Positions 1-6,435 of a DNA stretch of 12,167 nt are shown here, piece by piece. Location of the stretch: positions 1 through 12,167 of the forward strand of contig JAVBTC010000162.1 of assembly GCA_031556405.1 (NCBI GenBank). Reading direction: 5' to 3'. Both the position numbers and the translations under genes were made by a program. Origin of the DNA: WQZF01 sp031556405. Lineage in GTDB: Bacteria > Pseudomonadota > Gammaproteobacteria > Burkholderiales > Rhodocyclaceae. Positions within the stretch are counted from its first letter, which is position 1. Every line of letters starts with the position of its first letter. A model generated the notes under the pieces. That model was given only the letters and a program-made list of their open reading frames with translations, searched no databases and was not told the origin of the DNA.

Positions 1-177
1 CTTCTGGTCGTCGGTTGGGACTCCGGCTTCCCCCAAACGGCGGCGTTAAGGCGGCACGCGCTCTTTGGCGTGCCCCACCGACCATTGCAGCCGGCTCAAC
101 TGCAAGGCCTGCAATTCATCCCTGCTCGCCCGTTCGATGGGTTCGAGCTCTTCGGGAGCGGGTGTGAAAACGGGCAT
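1..177 (-). pseudogene. paaK: 5' end of paaK, phenylacetate-CoA ligase, with in-frame stop
   Basis: The minus strand from the ATG at 177 reads a PaaK amino terminus: residues 12-25 are EPIERASRDELQAL, followed by LQLSRLQWSVGHAKERVP, as in known PaaK proteins (DPIETAS-DELQALQ). PaaK is a cytosolic AMP-forming ligase that makes phenylacetyl-CoA, the first step of the pathway and the source of the PaaX inducer. A strong Shine-Dalgarno (GGAGGA, 186-191) sits 8 bases upstream of the ATG. At 46-48 codon 44 is TAA. Family members have Tyr there (VP-x-YRR), and the reading continues family-like after it: RRRLGEAGVPTDD. So one base change (TAC or TAT to TAA) explains the stop. It could be a true nonsense mutation or a read error; only 15 codons beyond it are visible. 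The gene runs off the left edge. Third gene of the minus-strand paaN-paaI-paaK set. Confidence 0.85.
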
Positions 178-307
178 GGTTTGTCTCCTCCAAAAAATAC
201 CCGGAACTGTCGGATGGATTCGGATAGTCGAATAGTCGGATCGCTGGATACGGCGTGTTTTCCGCCATTTTTTCCGCGATTTTCCCCCTCCGTCGTATCC
301 GTGACGT
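178..307. other. paaI-paaK intergenic with short GGAT/AGTCG repeats
   Basis: The 130-bp gap between paaI and paaK holds the paaK ribosome binding site and, at about 211-262, a run of imperfect short repeats built on CGGAT and AGTCG (for example ATAGTCGAATAGTCGGAT). No terminator-like hairpin with a T run was seen on the minus strand, so read-through from paaI into paaK is likely. Confidence 0.4.
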
Positions 308-787
308 TCAGGTTTCCATGATCACATTCCCCTTGATCCGATAGGAACGGCCGCGAAACAGGGCGATCAGCCTGCCGTCTTCGCCGGACACTTCGATATC
401 GTAGATTCCGGTCCGCCCCTGCAATGCGCGTTCCCGCGCGCGCGCGGTGAGCGTTTCGCCGCCGCGCGCCGGCGCGACGAAATCGATCTCGGCGCCGGAA
501 GCCACCGTGCTGAGGTTGTAACTGTTGCAGGCATAGGCGAACGCGGTGTCGGCGAGCGCGAAAATGAATCCGCCGTGACAGAGGTCGTGTCCGTTGAGCA
601 TCTGCGGCGCGACCTTCATGCGCATGACCGCGCCGCCGGGCGTCACTTCGGCGATCTCGATGCCAAGCCCGCGGCAGGCATGATCGCGTTCGAGCATTGC
701 CGCCGCGGTGGATTGGGCCAAGGTCAGGGCCTGCGCCTGCTCCTGGGATATTTCTTCAGTGGATTTTTCCGGATGTCTCATGCTCAT
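308..787 (-). CDS. paaI: PaaI, hydroxyphenylacetyl-CoA thioesterase
   Basis: A 159-residue hotdog-fold thioesterase. The diagnostic stretch is at residues 65-87 (NGHDLCHGGFIFALADTAF), including the NGHD and HGG motifs and the Asp of LAD that is catalytic in E. coli PaaI; AYACNS follows. The length fits the family (about 140-160 aa). PaaI is a cytosolic tetramer that releases CoA from ring-hydroxylated phenylacetyl-CoA dead-end products and so rescues the CoA pool during PA breakdown. The start at 787 (MSMRHPEK) is preferred over a longer reading to 832, whose extra residues (MPLAPLLPLFPFHRS) look non-coding. A second ATG at 781 is possible. No strong ribosome binding site precedes either. It lies 60 bp downstream of paaN and 130 bp upstream of paaK, all on the minus strand. 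Confidence 0.93.
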   Translation of the reverse strand: MSMRHPEKSTEEISQEQAQALTLAQSTAAAMLERDHACRGLGIEIAEVTPGGAVMRMKVAPQMLNGHDLCHGGFIFALADTAFAYACNSYNLSTVASGAEIDFVAPARGGETLTARARERALQGRTGIYDIEVSGEDGRLIALFRGRSYRIKGNVIMET

Positions 788-847
788 CGATCTGTGAAAT
801 GGAAAAAGCGGCAAAAGCGGTGCAAGCGGCAAAAACAGTAAACCGGC

Positions 848-2536
848 TCATACATGGTAACGGTGCTGGGCGACGGTAAAACGCCCGGCGACGAACGCGG
901 CATCGGTCAATGCCGCGTTCGCGGCGGGGTTGGCGCCGGTGCCATGATAATCGCTGAAGGCGGCGGATTGATTGACGTAGACGCTGCTCGTCAGGTTGAT
1001 CGACAGCGCCACGCCCGTTTCCTCCGCGCGTTCGACCGCGCGTTCGATCACCGTATCGTCCGTCGAATAGAGCGACAAGGTCAACGCGCCGTGGCGGCAT
1101 ACCATGCGCCCGGCGATTTCCAGGCTGTGCGCGGTGTCCTTCGTCGCCACCAGGAAAGCGATCGGACCGAACCATTCCTTGCTGTAGATTTCTTCCTGCC
1201 CCGCGTCGAGCCGGACCAGCAGCGGCGTGTGAACACGCGCGCCGGGATAGGCCGGGTGCGTAAGCGCTACGCTGTCGACGATCACGCGGCCTTCGCTCTT
1301 GCCGATTTCCCGTGCCGCGCCGATCCGTTCGAGCACGCCGTAATTCTGCACCGCGCCCAGGATTTCCACCGCGCGCTCCACCGGGCCGAGCAGCTTTTCG
1401 AGCGCCTGCCCGATCGCCGCGGCAACCTCGTCGAAACTCAGGTGGCCTTCCGGCGTATCGATGCCGTTCTCGGGAATGTAGATATTCTGCGGCGCGGTAC
1501 ACATCTGCCCGGTATAGAGCGACAGCGAGAACGCGATGTTCGCGGCCATGCCTTTCAGGTTGTCCGTACCGTCGACCAGTATCTGGTTCACCCCGGCCTT
1601 TTCCGTGAACACCCGCGCCTGTATCGCGTTGCGTTCGAGCCATTCGCCATTGACCGAACTGCCGGTGAAATCGATCAGCTTCACTTCGGGACGCAGCGCC
1701 AGTTGCGAGGGCAGCCGTTCGCCCGGGTCGTGCGTCGCCAGCATCACCACGTTGGGATCGAATCCCGCCTCGCGGATCACCTCACGCGCCACCTTGACGC
1801 TGATCGCCAGCGGCAGGATCGCCCCCGGATGCGGCTTCACCAGCACCGCGTTGCCGGTGGCCAGGCTGGCGAACAGGCCGGGATAGCCGTTCCAGGTCGG
1901 GAACGTGCAGCAGCCGATCACCAGACCGACGCCGCGCGGCACGACACGGTAGCGTTTTTCCATCACCAGCGGTTCATGCTTGCCCTGCGGTTTTTCCCAG
2001 CGCGCCTTCCGGGGAATGTCGCGCAACAGATCCCAGGCATAGGCCACCGCCTCCAGCCCGCGATCCTGCGCGTGCGGCCCGCCGGCCTGAAATGCCATCA
2101 TGAACGCCTGGCCGGTGGTGTGCATCACGGCGTGGGCGATCTCGAAACTGCGCTCGTTGAGACGCGCCAGGATCTCCAGGCAGACGCCCGCCCAGACATC
2201 GGGCCCCGCTTTGCTCCATTCCTTGCGTGCGGCCTCCAGCGCCGGAAATATTTCCTCGGGCGACGGTTTCGGATAATCGATCTTCAACGCGAACCCGTAA
2301 GGCGAAGTCTCCTGGCCGCAGCGCGGGCCGTGGTACGTCTCCGCGCCCGGATGGTCGATCTCGAAGGGACGGTTCAGGCAGGCATCGAATGCCGCCTTGC
2401 CGCGTTCCGCCGCCCCTTCGCCGTAAACCTTCGGGCTCGGCATTTCCGGGTAGGCGCTCCAATAACCGCGTTCCTTCGCTGTTTCCACCGCGCGTTCGAG
2501 CAGCGCGTAATGTTTTTTGAAAAATGGATGGCTCAT
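848..2536 (-). CDS. paaN: PaaN, phenylacetate ring-cleavage aldehyde dehydrogenase (single-domain type)
   Basis: A 562-residue protein of the aldehyde dehydrogenase superfamily, the single-domain PaaN type of betaproteobacteria; the larger PaaZ of E. coli adds a hydratase domain, absent here. Visible features, numbering from the ATG at 2536: a long family-specific N-terminal part (1-170), PRGVGLVIGCCTFPTWN near 200-216 at the start of the cofactor-binding fold, NAVLVKPHPGA near 229-239, DFTGS at 289-293, the general-base region TEKAGVN with Glu312, and the nucleophile in GQMCTAPQN, Cys346. Its role is probably oxidation of the open-chain semialdehyde formed after ring cleavage of oxepin-CoA, in the cytosol. 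The start at 2536 has a GAGAGGA ribosome binding site; an in-frame ATG at 2575 adds MLFFPFFLMREDS, which is not family-like. First visible gene of the minus-strand paa operon. Confidence 0.93.
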   Translation of the reverse strand: MSHPFFKKHYALLERAVETAKERGYWSAYPEMPSPKVYGEGAAERGKAAFDACLNRPFEIDHPGAETYHGPRCGQETSPYGFALKIDYPKPSPEEIFPALEAARKEWSKAGPDVWAGVCLEILARLNERSFEIAHAVMHTTGQAFMMAFQAGGPHAQDRGLEAVAYAWDLLRDIPRKARWEKPQGKHEPLVMEKRYRVVPRGVGLVIGCCTFPTWNGYPGLFASLATGNAVLVKPHPGAILPLAISVKVAREVIREAGFDPNVVMLATHDPGERLPSQLALRPEVKLIDFTGSSVNGEWLERNAIQARVFTEKAGVNQILVDGTDNLKGMAANIAFSLSLYTGQMCTAPQNIYIPENGIDTPEGHLSFDEVAAAIGQALEKLLGPVERAVEILGAVQNYGVLERIGAAREIGKSEGRVIVDSVALTHPAYPGARVHTPLLVRLDAGQEEIYSKEWFGPIAFLVATKDTAHSLEIAGRMVCRHGALTLSLYSTDDTVIERAVERAEETGVALSINLTSSVYVNQSAAFSDYHGTGANPAANAALTDAAFVAGRFTVAQHRYHV

Positions 2537-2613
2537 CGAATCCTCTCGCATGAGAAAGAATGGAAAGAACAACAACCGGATAAAACGACCGGAAAAACGG
2601 ATGAAACGGATAC

Positions 2614-2628
2614 CGTACCGATGGTACG
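2614..2628. repeat. CGTACC-GAT-GGTACG palindrome with GTACCGAT direct repeat
   Basis: CGTACC (2614-2619) and GGTACG (2623-2628) form a perfect inverted repeat around GAT. Its GTACCGAT (2615-2622) recurs exactly at 2657-2664, 42 bp away, about four helical turns. The pair lies in the paaN leader and could be an operator for a dimeric regulator. No known regulator is matched with certainty. Confidence 0.4.
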
Positions 2629-2747
2629 AAAAGCCTGCGTCTATCCCGGCCTTTTGGTACCGATACCTCGCCGTCGGGAAAACGTCACAAAGCCTTTTTC
2701 ATGAAATCCTGTTCCTGGACGGCATTCCGGACAGCAGCTTCGGAGAA

Positions 2748-2776
2748 ACGATATGATACAGATTAAATCGTGTCAA
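2748..2776 (-). promoter_or_regulatory. predicted sigma-70 promoter of the paaN operon
   Basis: On the minus strand a perfect -35 box TTGACA (2771-2776) is followed, after exactly 17 bases, by TATCGT (2748-2753) as -10, four of six consensus bases. Transcription would start near 2740 and leave a leader of about 200 bases before paaN. One half of the ATGATACA inverted repeat lies in the spacer next to the -10, where a bound repressor would block RNA polymerase. Confidence 0.6.
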
Positions 2777-2811
2777 CAATTTTTTTGTGTCTAAATAAAA
2801 ATATGTATCAT
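2753..2811. promoter_or_regulatory. operator-like inverted repeat ATGATACA...TGTATCAT
   Basis: ATGATACA (2753-2760) and TGTATCAT (2804-2811) are exact reverse complements 43 bp apart, or 51 bp start to start, in the AT-rich middle of the paaN/paaX gap. One half overlaps the paaN promoter; the other includes TATCAT, a possible weak -10 for paaX. The TGAT core and following C are shared with the E. coli PaaX box as I recall it, but the rest of that box matches poorly. PaaX or a TetR-type PaaR are both possible readers. Confidence 0.45.
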
Positions 2812-3089
2812 GACTTTAGATTTATCCGGTTTCGTTCTAGAATAGGCAGGCTTCGTCCCCGATGTCATCGATGCTGATCCGTTCTCCGCGTAATGGATCC
2901 GTATTTGTTCACATACAGGGAAACGAAGTCGACACATGAGAGAGGAATTGTCATGGAAATTGCCGGGAATTTTTCCGGTGAATTTGCCGGAAAAGCGGCA
3001 TCTGCCATTTCCCATTTTCCATTTCCATCTCCCGTTCCTCTCCCCCGTAAATGCGCATCGGCGCGAATTTCCGAAAAAAATCGCTTCCC

Positions 3090-4091
3090 ATGTCCTCGCC
3101 CTCCAACATCGAAAACTGGATCCGCAGCCACCTCAAGGCTGAAACGCTGCACGCGAAATCGCTGATCGTCACCATTTTCGGCGACGCCATCGCACCGCAC
3201 GGCGGCACCGTATGGCTGAAAAGCATCATCGACCTCCTGGCGCCATTCGGCGTCAGCGAACGGCTGGTGCGCACCTCCGTCTTCCGCCTCGCCGCCGAAG
3301 GCTGGCTGGAAGGAGCGCGGCACGGCCGCCGCAGCGAATACTCGCTGACGACCAGCGGATTGCGCCGCTTCGAGCACGCGCACCAGCGCATTTACGGTGC
3401 GGGAACAGCCAACGCCGAATGGCCGGGAGACTGGACGCTCGTCCTGGCGCCGACTTCCGCCATGCCCCCCTCCAAGCGGGGAGACCTGCGGCGCGAACTT
3501 CTGTGGGAAGGCTTCACCAGCATCGGCCCCGGCATCTTCTGCCACCCCTGCGCCAACGGAGAATTCCTGAACGAAATCCTCGACCGCCTCGGCGTGCGCC
3601 GCCAGACCTTCGTGCTCACCGCGCGCGACCGCGTCGACATCAATGCCCGCCCGGTCGCCGGAATCGTCGCCAGCGGCTGGGACCTGGAATCGATCGCGCG
3701 GCAATACCGCAGTTTCATCGAGTATTTCGGCCCGCTTCTCAAGCACATCACGACGGCGAAGAAAACGGCGCCGGCCGCGAAGAAGCGCGGCGCCTCCGGC
3801 GGCACAACCCCTTCTTCCTCGCTGTCGCCGCGCGCCTCCTTCATCATCCGCACGCTCGTCATTCACAGTTTCCGCCGCGTTCTCCTGCACGATCCGAAGC
3901 TGCCCGCGGCGCTCCTGCCGGAAAACTGGCCCGGTTTCGCCGCGTACGACATCTGCAGGCAGATCTACGACGCCACCCACCGTACCGCCGACGAACATCT
4001 CGTCGCGATCATGGAAGCCGAAGCCGGCTACGTTCCGCCGCTGGGGCCCTACTTCTTCCTGCGTTTCGGCGGACTGCACGGAGAGACGTGA
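3090..4091 (+). CDS. paaX: PaaX, phenylacetyl-CoA-responsive transcriptional repressor
   Basis: A 333-residue protein of the PaaX family. Numbering from ATG 3090: residues 21-92 form the N-terminal winged helix, with family hallmarks FGDAIAPHGGTVWL, RTSVFRLAAEGWL and GRRSEYSL; WPGDWTLVL near 111-119 starts the central ferredoxin-like part; the C-terminal part has IHSFRRVLLHDPKLPAALLPENWPG (272-295 of the longer reading), very close to E. coli PaaX (HFYRRVVLKDPLLPEELLP), and ends FFLRFGGL. PaaX represses paa genes until phenylacetyl-CoA binds. An Ala/Lys then Gly/Ser-rich stretch at about 221-247 looks like a flexible insertion. The start at 3090 (MSSPSNIENW) is chosen because the 13 residues from an upstream ATG at 3051 are not family-like; no clear ribosome binding site precedes either. 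Confidence 0.93.
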   Translation: MSSPSNIENWIRSHLKAETLHAKSLIVTIFGDAIAPHGGTVWLKSIIDLLAPFGVSERLVRTSVFRLAAEGWLEGARHGRRSEYSLTTSGLRRFEHAHQRIYGAGTANAEWPGDWTLVLAPTSAMPPSKRGDLRRELLWEGFTSIGPGIFCHPCANGEFLNEILDRLGVRRQTFVLTARDRVDINARPVAGIVASGWDLESIARQYRSFIEYFGPLLKHITTAKKTAPAAKKRGASGGTTPSSSLSPRASFIIRTLVIHSFRRVLLHDPKLPAALLPENWPGFAAYDICRQIYDATHRTADEHLVAIMEAEAGYVPPLGPYFFLRFGGLHGET

Positions 4092-4143
4092 AACGGATTT
4101 CGGTGCAATGAACGCCTGCTCCAACGCCGCGATGTGCCGGGTC

Positions 4144-5064
4144 ATGGCGAAATTATGGCGCGCGAAATTCCCGGGCGTCTTTCTCGCTCTTTTTATCCTG
4201 CTCGGTGCGGGATGTTCCCGGAATGCCTGCGTAACGCACGTTTATCCGGACTATGGCGACTTGAGCGTCAACGTATGCACGCCCGCGCCCGACTCCGGCG
4301 GAGGCAGTTATCCCGCGCTGGTCTTCATCCACGGCGGGGGATGGAGCGGCGGCAACAGGGCCGACCCAGGCGACCACTCCGCCAACGACAGCATCCGGAG
4401 AGTCGCCCGGGCGGGCTACGTCGTCTATTCGATCGACTACCGGCTCGCGCCCCAACACCCATGGCCCGCGCAGCGCGAAGACGTGGCGCGGTTCCTGAAC
4501 CTGCTCCGCTCGAATGCGGTTTCACCGCCCGGTTTCTCCATCGATCCGGACCGGATCGCCGTCGCCGGAGATTCGGCGGGAGGACAACTGGCCCTGATGG
4601 CGGCCACGCATTCCGATACCCGGCAGTACGTGCGCTGCGCCGCCGCCGTCATGCCGCTGACGGATTTCACTTCCTACAACGTCCCGGAACAATACGTTTC
4701 CCCGGACGCGGCGGCGGACATGAGAACGATGATCGGCCGGCTTTTTCTCGGAAACGACTGGGCATCCTGGCTGGCCCCGGAACCGTGGAACCCGCCCCGC
4801 GATCCTGAAATCCTGAAGGAAGCCTCGCCCATGACACATGTGACGCCCGGCCTCCGGGCGCGGTTCTATCTGGAACACGGGGACGAGGACCGCCTGATTC
4901 CCATCGGCCAGTCGCGGAGATTCGCCGAAAAACTCGCCGCCGCGGGCGCGAACGTTTCCGTCCATGTACAGGCCGGCAGAGGACACGGAAACATGGACCC
5001 GGATGGATTCACTACCCGGCTGCTGCAATTTCTGGACGATTGCAACCGCCCGGCGGAACGGTAA
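4144..5064 (+). CDS. lipoprotein esterase, alpha/beta-hydrolase of the hormone-sensitive-lipase type
   Basis: A 306-residue protein with a type II signal: positive N-terminus, hydrophobic VFLALFILLGAGC, lipobox LGAGC with Cys24, so likely an envelope lipoprotein. The catalytic domain has oxyanion-hole HGGGW (63-67), YRLAPQHPWPAQ (99-110), nucleophile elbow GDSAGG (Ser144), acid in HGDEDRLIP (Asp247 or Asp249) and His281 in GRGHGNMD. All triad residues are present, so it should be an active carboxylesterase; the substrate is unknown. It begins about 50 bp after paaX and may be cotranscribed with it. In-frame ATGs at 4108 and 4132 are alternatives; 4144 gives the best signal peptide length. A reading open further upstream from 3643 overlaps paaX and is a shadow. 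A role in supplying phenylacetate from esters is only a guess from position. Confidence 0.85.
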   Translation: MAKLWRAKFPGVFLALFILLGAGCSRNACVTHVYPDYGDLSVNVCTPAPDSGGGSYPALVFIHGGGWSGGNRADPGDHSANDSIRRVARAGYVVYSIDYRLAPQHPWPAQREDVARFLNLLRSNAVSPPGFSIDPDRIAVAGDSAGGQLALMAATHSDTRQYVRCAAAVMPLTDFTSYNVPEQYVSPDAAADMRTMIGRLFLGNDWASWLAPEPWNPPRDPEILKEASPMTHVTPGLRARFYLEHGDEDRLIPIGQSRRFAEKLAAAGANVSVHVQAGRGHGNMDPDGFTTRLLQFLDDCNRPAER

Positions 5065-5298
5065 TCCGGGGATTCCGGTTCCCGTCGCCATCCGGTTCTC
5101 CATTCCGTTTCCCCATCCCGGAAAAAGCGCCATCTCCGCGCACGCCGGGCTTGCGGACGAAACTTTGCGCCGGGCGAACGGCATATCGTTTTAAAATTAA
5201 CCAATCAACCAATCAACCAATCGGTCGCATCACACGTCTTCCAAAATGTAATGACGTCGACGCCGGAACAGGGACCCTAACGGGGATATAAAGAACGG
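5065..5298. other. intergenic region with degenerate CCGGTTCCC-type repeats and AACCAATC triplet
   Basis: After the esterase stop, 5068-5115 holds imperfect repeats of about 12-15 bases; read on the minus strand they run GGGAAACGGAATG, GAGAACCGGATG, GGGAACCGGAATC. Further on are three tandem AACCAATC units. No hairpin with a T run and no convincing promoter were found here. Confidence 0.4.
5199..5222 (+). repeat. tandem repeat, three exact copies of AACCAATC
   Basis: Three perfect head-to-tail copies of the 8-mer AACCAATC fill these bases, about 90 bp upstream of the next start codon. An 8-bp unit can vary in copy number by slippage, or it may present repeated binding sites on one helix face at near 8-bp steps; neither is shown. 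Confidence 0.75.
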
Positions 5299-5310
5299 GG
5301 AGCGCATGCC

Positions 5311-6084
5311 GTGCTGCTGTTTCATACGTTTTGCTGTTTCGCGGCGGGCGCGATCACGCTTGTGCTGGGTGAGTGGACGATATGGAAACTGATCACAAGC
5401 TCTTTCCGCCTGCTTCCCCAGACGGCGGAAAAAGAATTACCGGCATATTGGGAATACGGCGGCGGCGCCTTGCTGATCGCGCTGCTTGCGCTGCCCGTCG
5501 TGGCGATGCTGGCGGTGATTTTCGCGTTTCCCGATGTCGCGCGCTTCGCTCATTGGCAGCAAAAGCTGTTCGGTTACGACGTCTGTCGCATCACGATGGA
5601 ATTTTCATCGCCCTTGCCGGAAAACCGGGTGCATATCGTCTGGCAACTGGATGCCGCGCTGAACGGCACGAACAGGACAATCCGTTACCGCGTGCCCAGT
5701 TCCCGGAGCGGCAACCAGGTGCGCATCGAAAGCGATGTGGTGCCGGCGTACTTTCAGTGGCAGGGACAGCGGTTGATTTTCGTGACCGGAGGGGCCCTGC
5801 CCCGAGCGAATATCGACCGGTTTCTGGACATGATGGCCGACGAAGTCGCGGAAGCGGACGAGCAGAGACGGGAACCTGCGGCGCCGGGGAATGCCGTTGG
5901 CCGTGTGAAGCGTTTAATCGCGGGCAGACCGGTATGGCCCGGGCGCTCATTGCCGCGCGTCAAAAGCTTCCATTTCGAGGAAAACGTGACTTTCAGCCCC
6001 TGGTATGCCGAAGACACGTTCCATCCCTTTTTCGAGCAGCGGAACGAGACCGGAAACGCTTTTCGACCGGCATCGCCGGGATAA
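5311..6084 (+). CDS. two-helix membrane protein of unknown function
   Basis: I do not recognise this 257-residue protein. It starts with GTG at 5311, preceded at 8 bases by GGGGAG, a good ribosome binding site; no ATG lies in a better place in this frame. A hydrophobic segment at about 2-22 (FHTFCCFAAGAITLVLG) and a strong one at 52-74 (GALLIALLALPVVAMLAVIFAF) suggest two membrane helices, followed by a soluble part of about 180 residues with beta-type patterning (RVHIVWQLDAALNG, RTIRYRVPSS, GNQVRIESDVVPAYFQWQGQRLIFVTG), then an acidic helix (DEVAEADEQR) and a basic stretch. GC-rich third codon positions and conserved-looking composition support coding. It stands alone between the AACCAATC repeats and a hairpin at 6097-6145. 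No operon partner indicates its job. Confidence 0.7.
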   Translation: MLLFHTFCCFAAGAITLVLGEWTIWKLITSSFRLLPQTAEKELPAYWEYGGGALLIALLALPVVAMLAVIFAFPDVARFAHWQQKLFGYDVCRITMEFSSPLPENRVHIVWQLDAALNGTNRTIRYRVPSSRSGNQVRIESDVVPAYFQWQGQRLIFVTGGALPRANIDRFLDMMADEVAEADEQRREPAAPGNAVGRVKRLIAGRPVWPGRSLPRVKSFHFEENVTFSPWYAEDTFHPFFEQRNETGNAFRPASPG

Positions 6085-6096
6085 CTTCCCATGCCC

Positions 6097-6145
6097 GAAA
6101 ATGTCCGTTCCTCCCCGCGAATCACGCGGCGGAACGGACATTTTC
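6097..6145. terminator. long perfect hairpin, bidirectional terminator-like
   Basis: GAAAATGTCCGTTCC (6097-6111) and GGAACGGACATTTTC (6131-6145) are exact reverse complements, a 15-bp stem. The loop contains a second 5-bp stem (CCGCG-AATCA-CGCGG). The A and T runs at the stem base give a TTTT on either strand, as in bidirectional terminators. It begins 13 bp after the stop codon of the membrane protein gene. Confidence 0.75.
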
Positions 6146-6435
6146 ATACCTGAGGCACGTACATCGAACGCATTTTGACGCATTAAAATTCTAAATTCAG
6201 TTAAATATAATATGATTTGTGTGGTTGGTCATACGATGAAATTGTTATAGTAAATTGTAATTTTTTCGTATCAACCCGATGCTCTCGACGGATGGAAACA
6301 ACCTCGGAATTTTCCATCGGCATTTCCGGAATACCTGCACATTGTCATTTGGCGAACACCGCAGGGCAGGTTAATATTCATAATTCTTACCTCCCGGATT
6401 CAACGGTACCGACTTCATTCGACAGGAAGGCCCAT
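6146..6435 (+). other. long AT-rich leader of the matrixin-like gene
   Basis: No gene is evident here. Besides the promoter, a hairpin GATGGAAA (6291-6298) / TTTCCATC (6311-6318) with a 12-base loop lies in the presumed 5' untranslated region, and AGGAAGG (6424-6430) is the ribosome binding site of the next gene. The open frame starting at 6217 is a chance extension: it has no signal-peptide character before 6436. Confidence 0.45.
6183..6211 (+). promoter_or_regulatory. predicted promoter upstream of the matrixin-like gene
   Basis: A perfect TATAAT (6206-6211) sits in a strongly AT-rich stretch; 17 bases upstream is TTAAAA (6183-6188), four of six -35 bases. Transcription would start near 6218, leaving a leader of about 215 bases. 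The AT content is far above that of the neighbouring genes. Confidence 0.5.

Larger units (their letters stand above)
2537..3089. promoter_or_regulatory. divergent paaN/paaX control region
   Basis: This 553-bp region separates the divergent paaN and paaX genes and holds no convincing gene. The side near paaN (2550-2720) has short purine-rich CGGA-type repeats and a GTACCGAT direct repeat. The centre (2748-2825) is AT-rich and contains a promoter for paaN and a perfect 8-bp inverted repeat. The side near paaX (2960-3050) has CCGGAAA and CCATTTCC-type repeats. Both leaders are unusually long for such genes (roughly 200 bases for paaN and more for paaX), which would leave room for regulation at the RNA level, though I see no known riboswitch. 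Confidence 0.55.

Noticed and set aside
756..1643. Open frame of 295 codons on the minus strand inside paaN
   Set aside because: An out-of-phase frame of the same strand as paaN, made of Arg/Gly/Ala; not protein-like.
854..2704. Open frame of 616 codons on the plus strand across paaN
   Set aside because: It is antisense to a clearly recognised gene, is Arg/His/Gln-rich as expected for a shadow of GC-rich coding DNA, and shows no domain or ribosome binding site.
2865..4145. Open frame of 426 codons on the minus strand across paaX
   Set aside because: Antisense shadow of paaX with low-complexity Gly/Arg/Ala composition; paaX itself matches its family along its whole length.
5199..5222. Start of a CRISPR-like array
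   Set aside because: The units are 8 bp and contiguous with no spacers; no cas gene is nearby.
5065..5310. tRNA or small structured RNA in the gap
   Set aside because: No cloverleaf arms or T-loop consensus (GGTTCGAATCC-like with pairing) could be found; the repeats are not self-complementary.
6217..6435. N-terminal extension of the matrixin-like protein from an upstream ATG
   Set aside because: The extension overlaps the predicted promoter and AT-rich leader and would bury the signal peptide 73 residues inside the protein.
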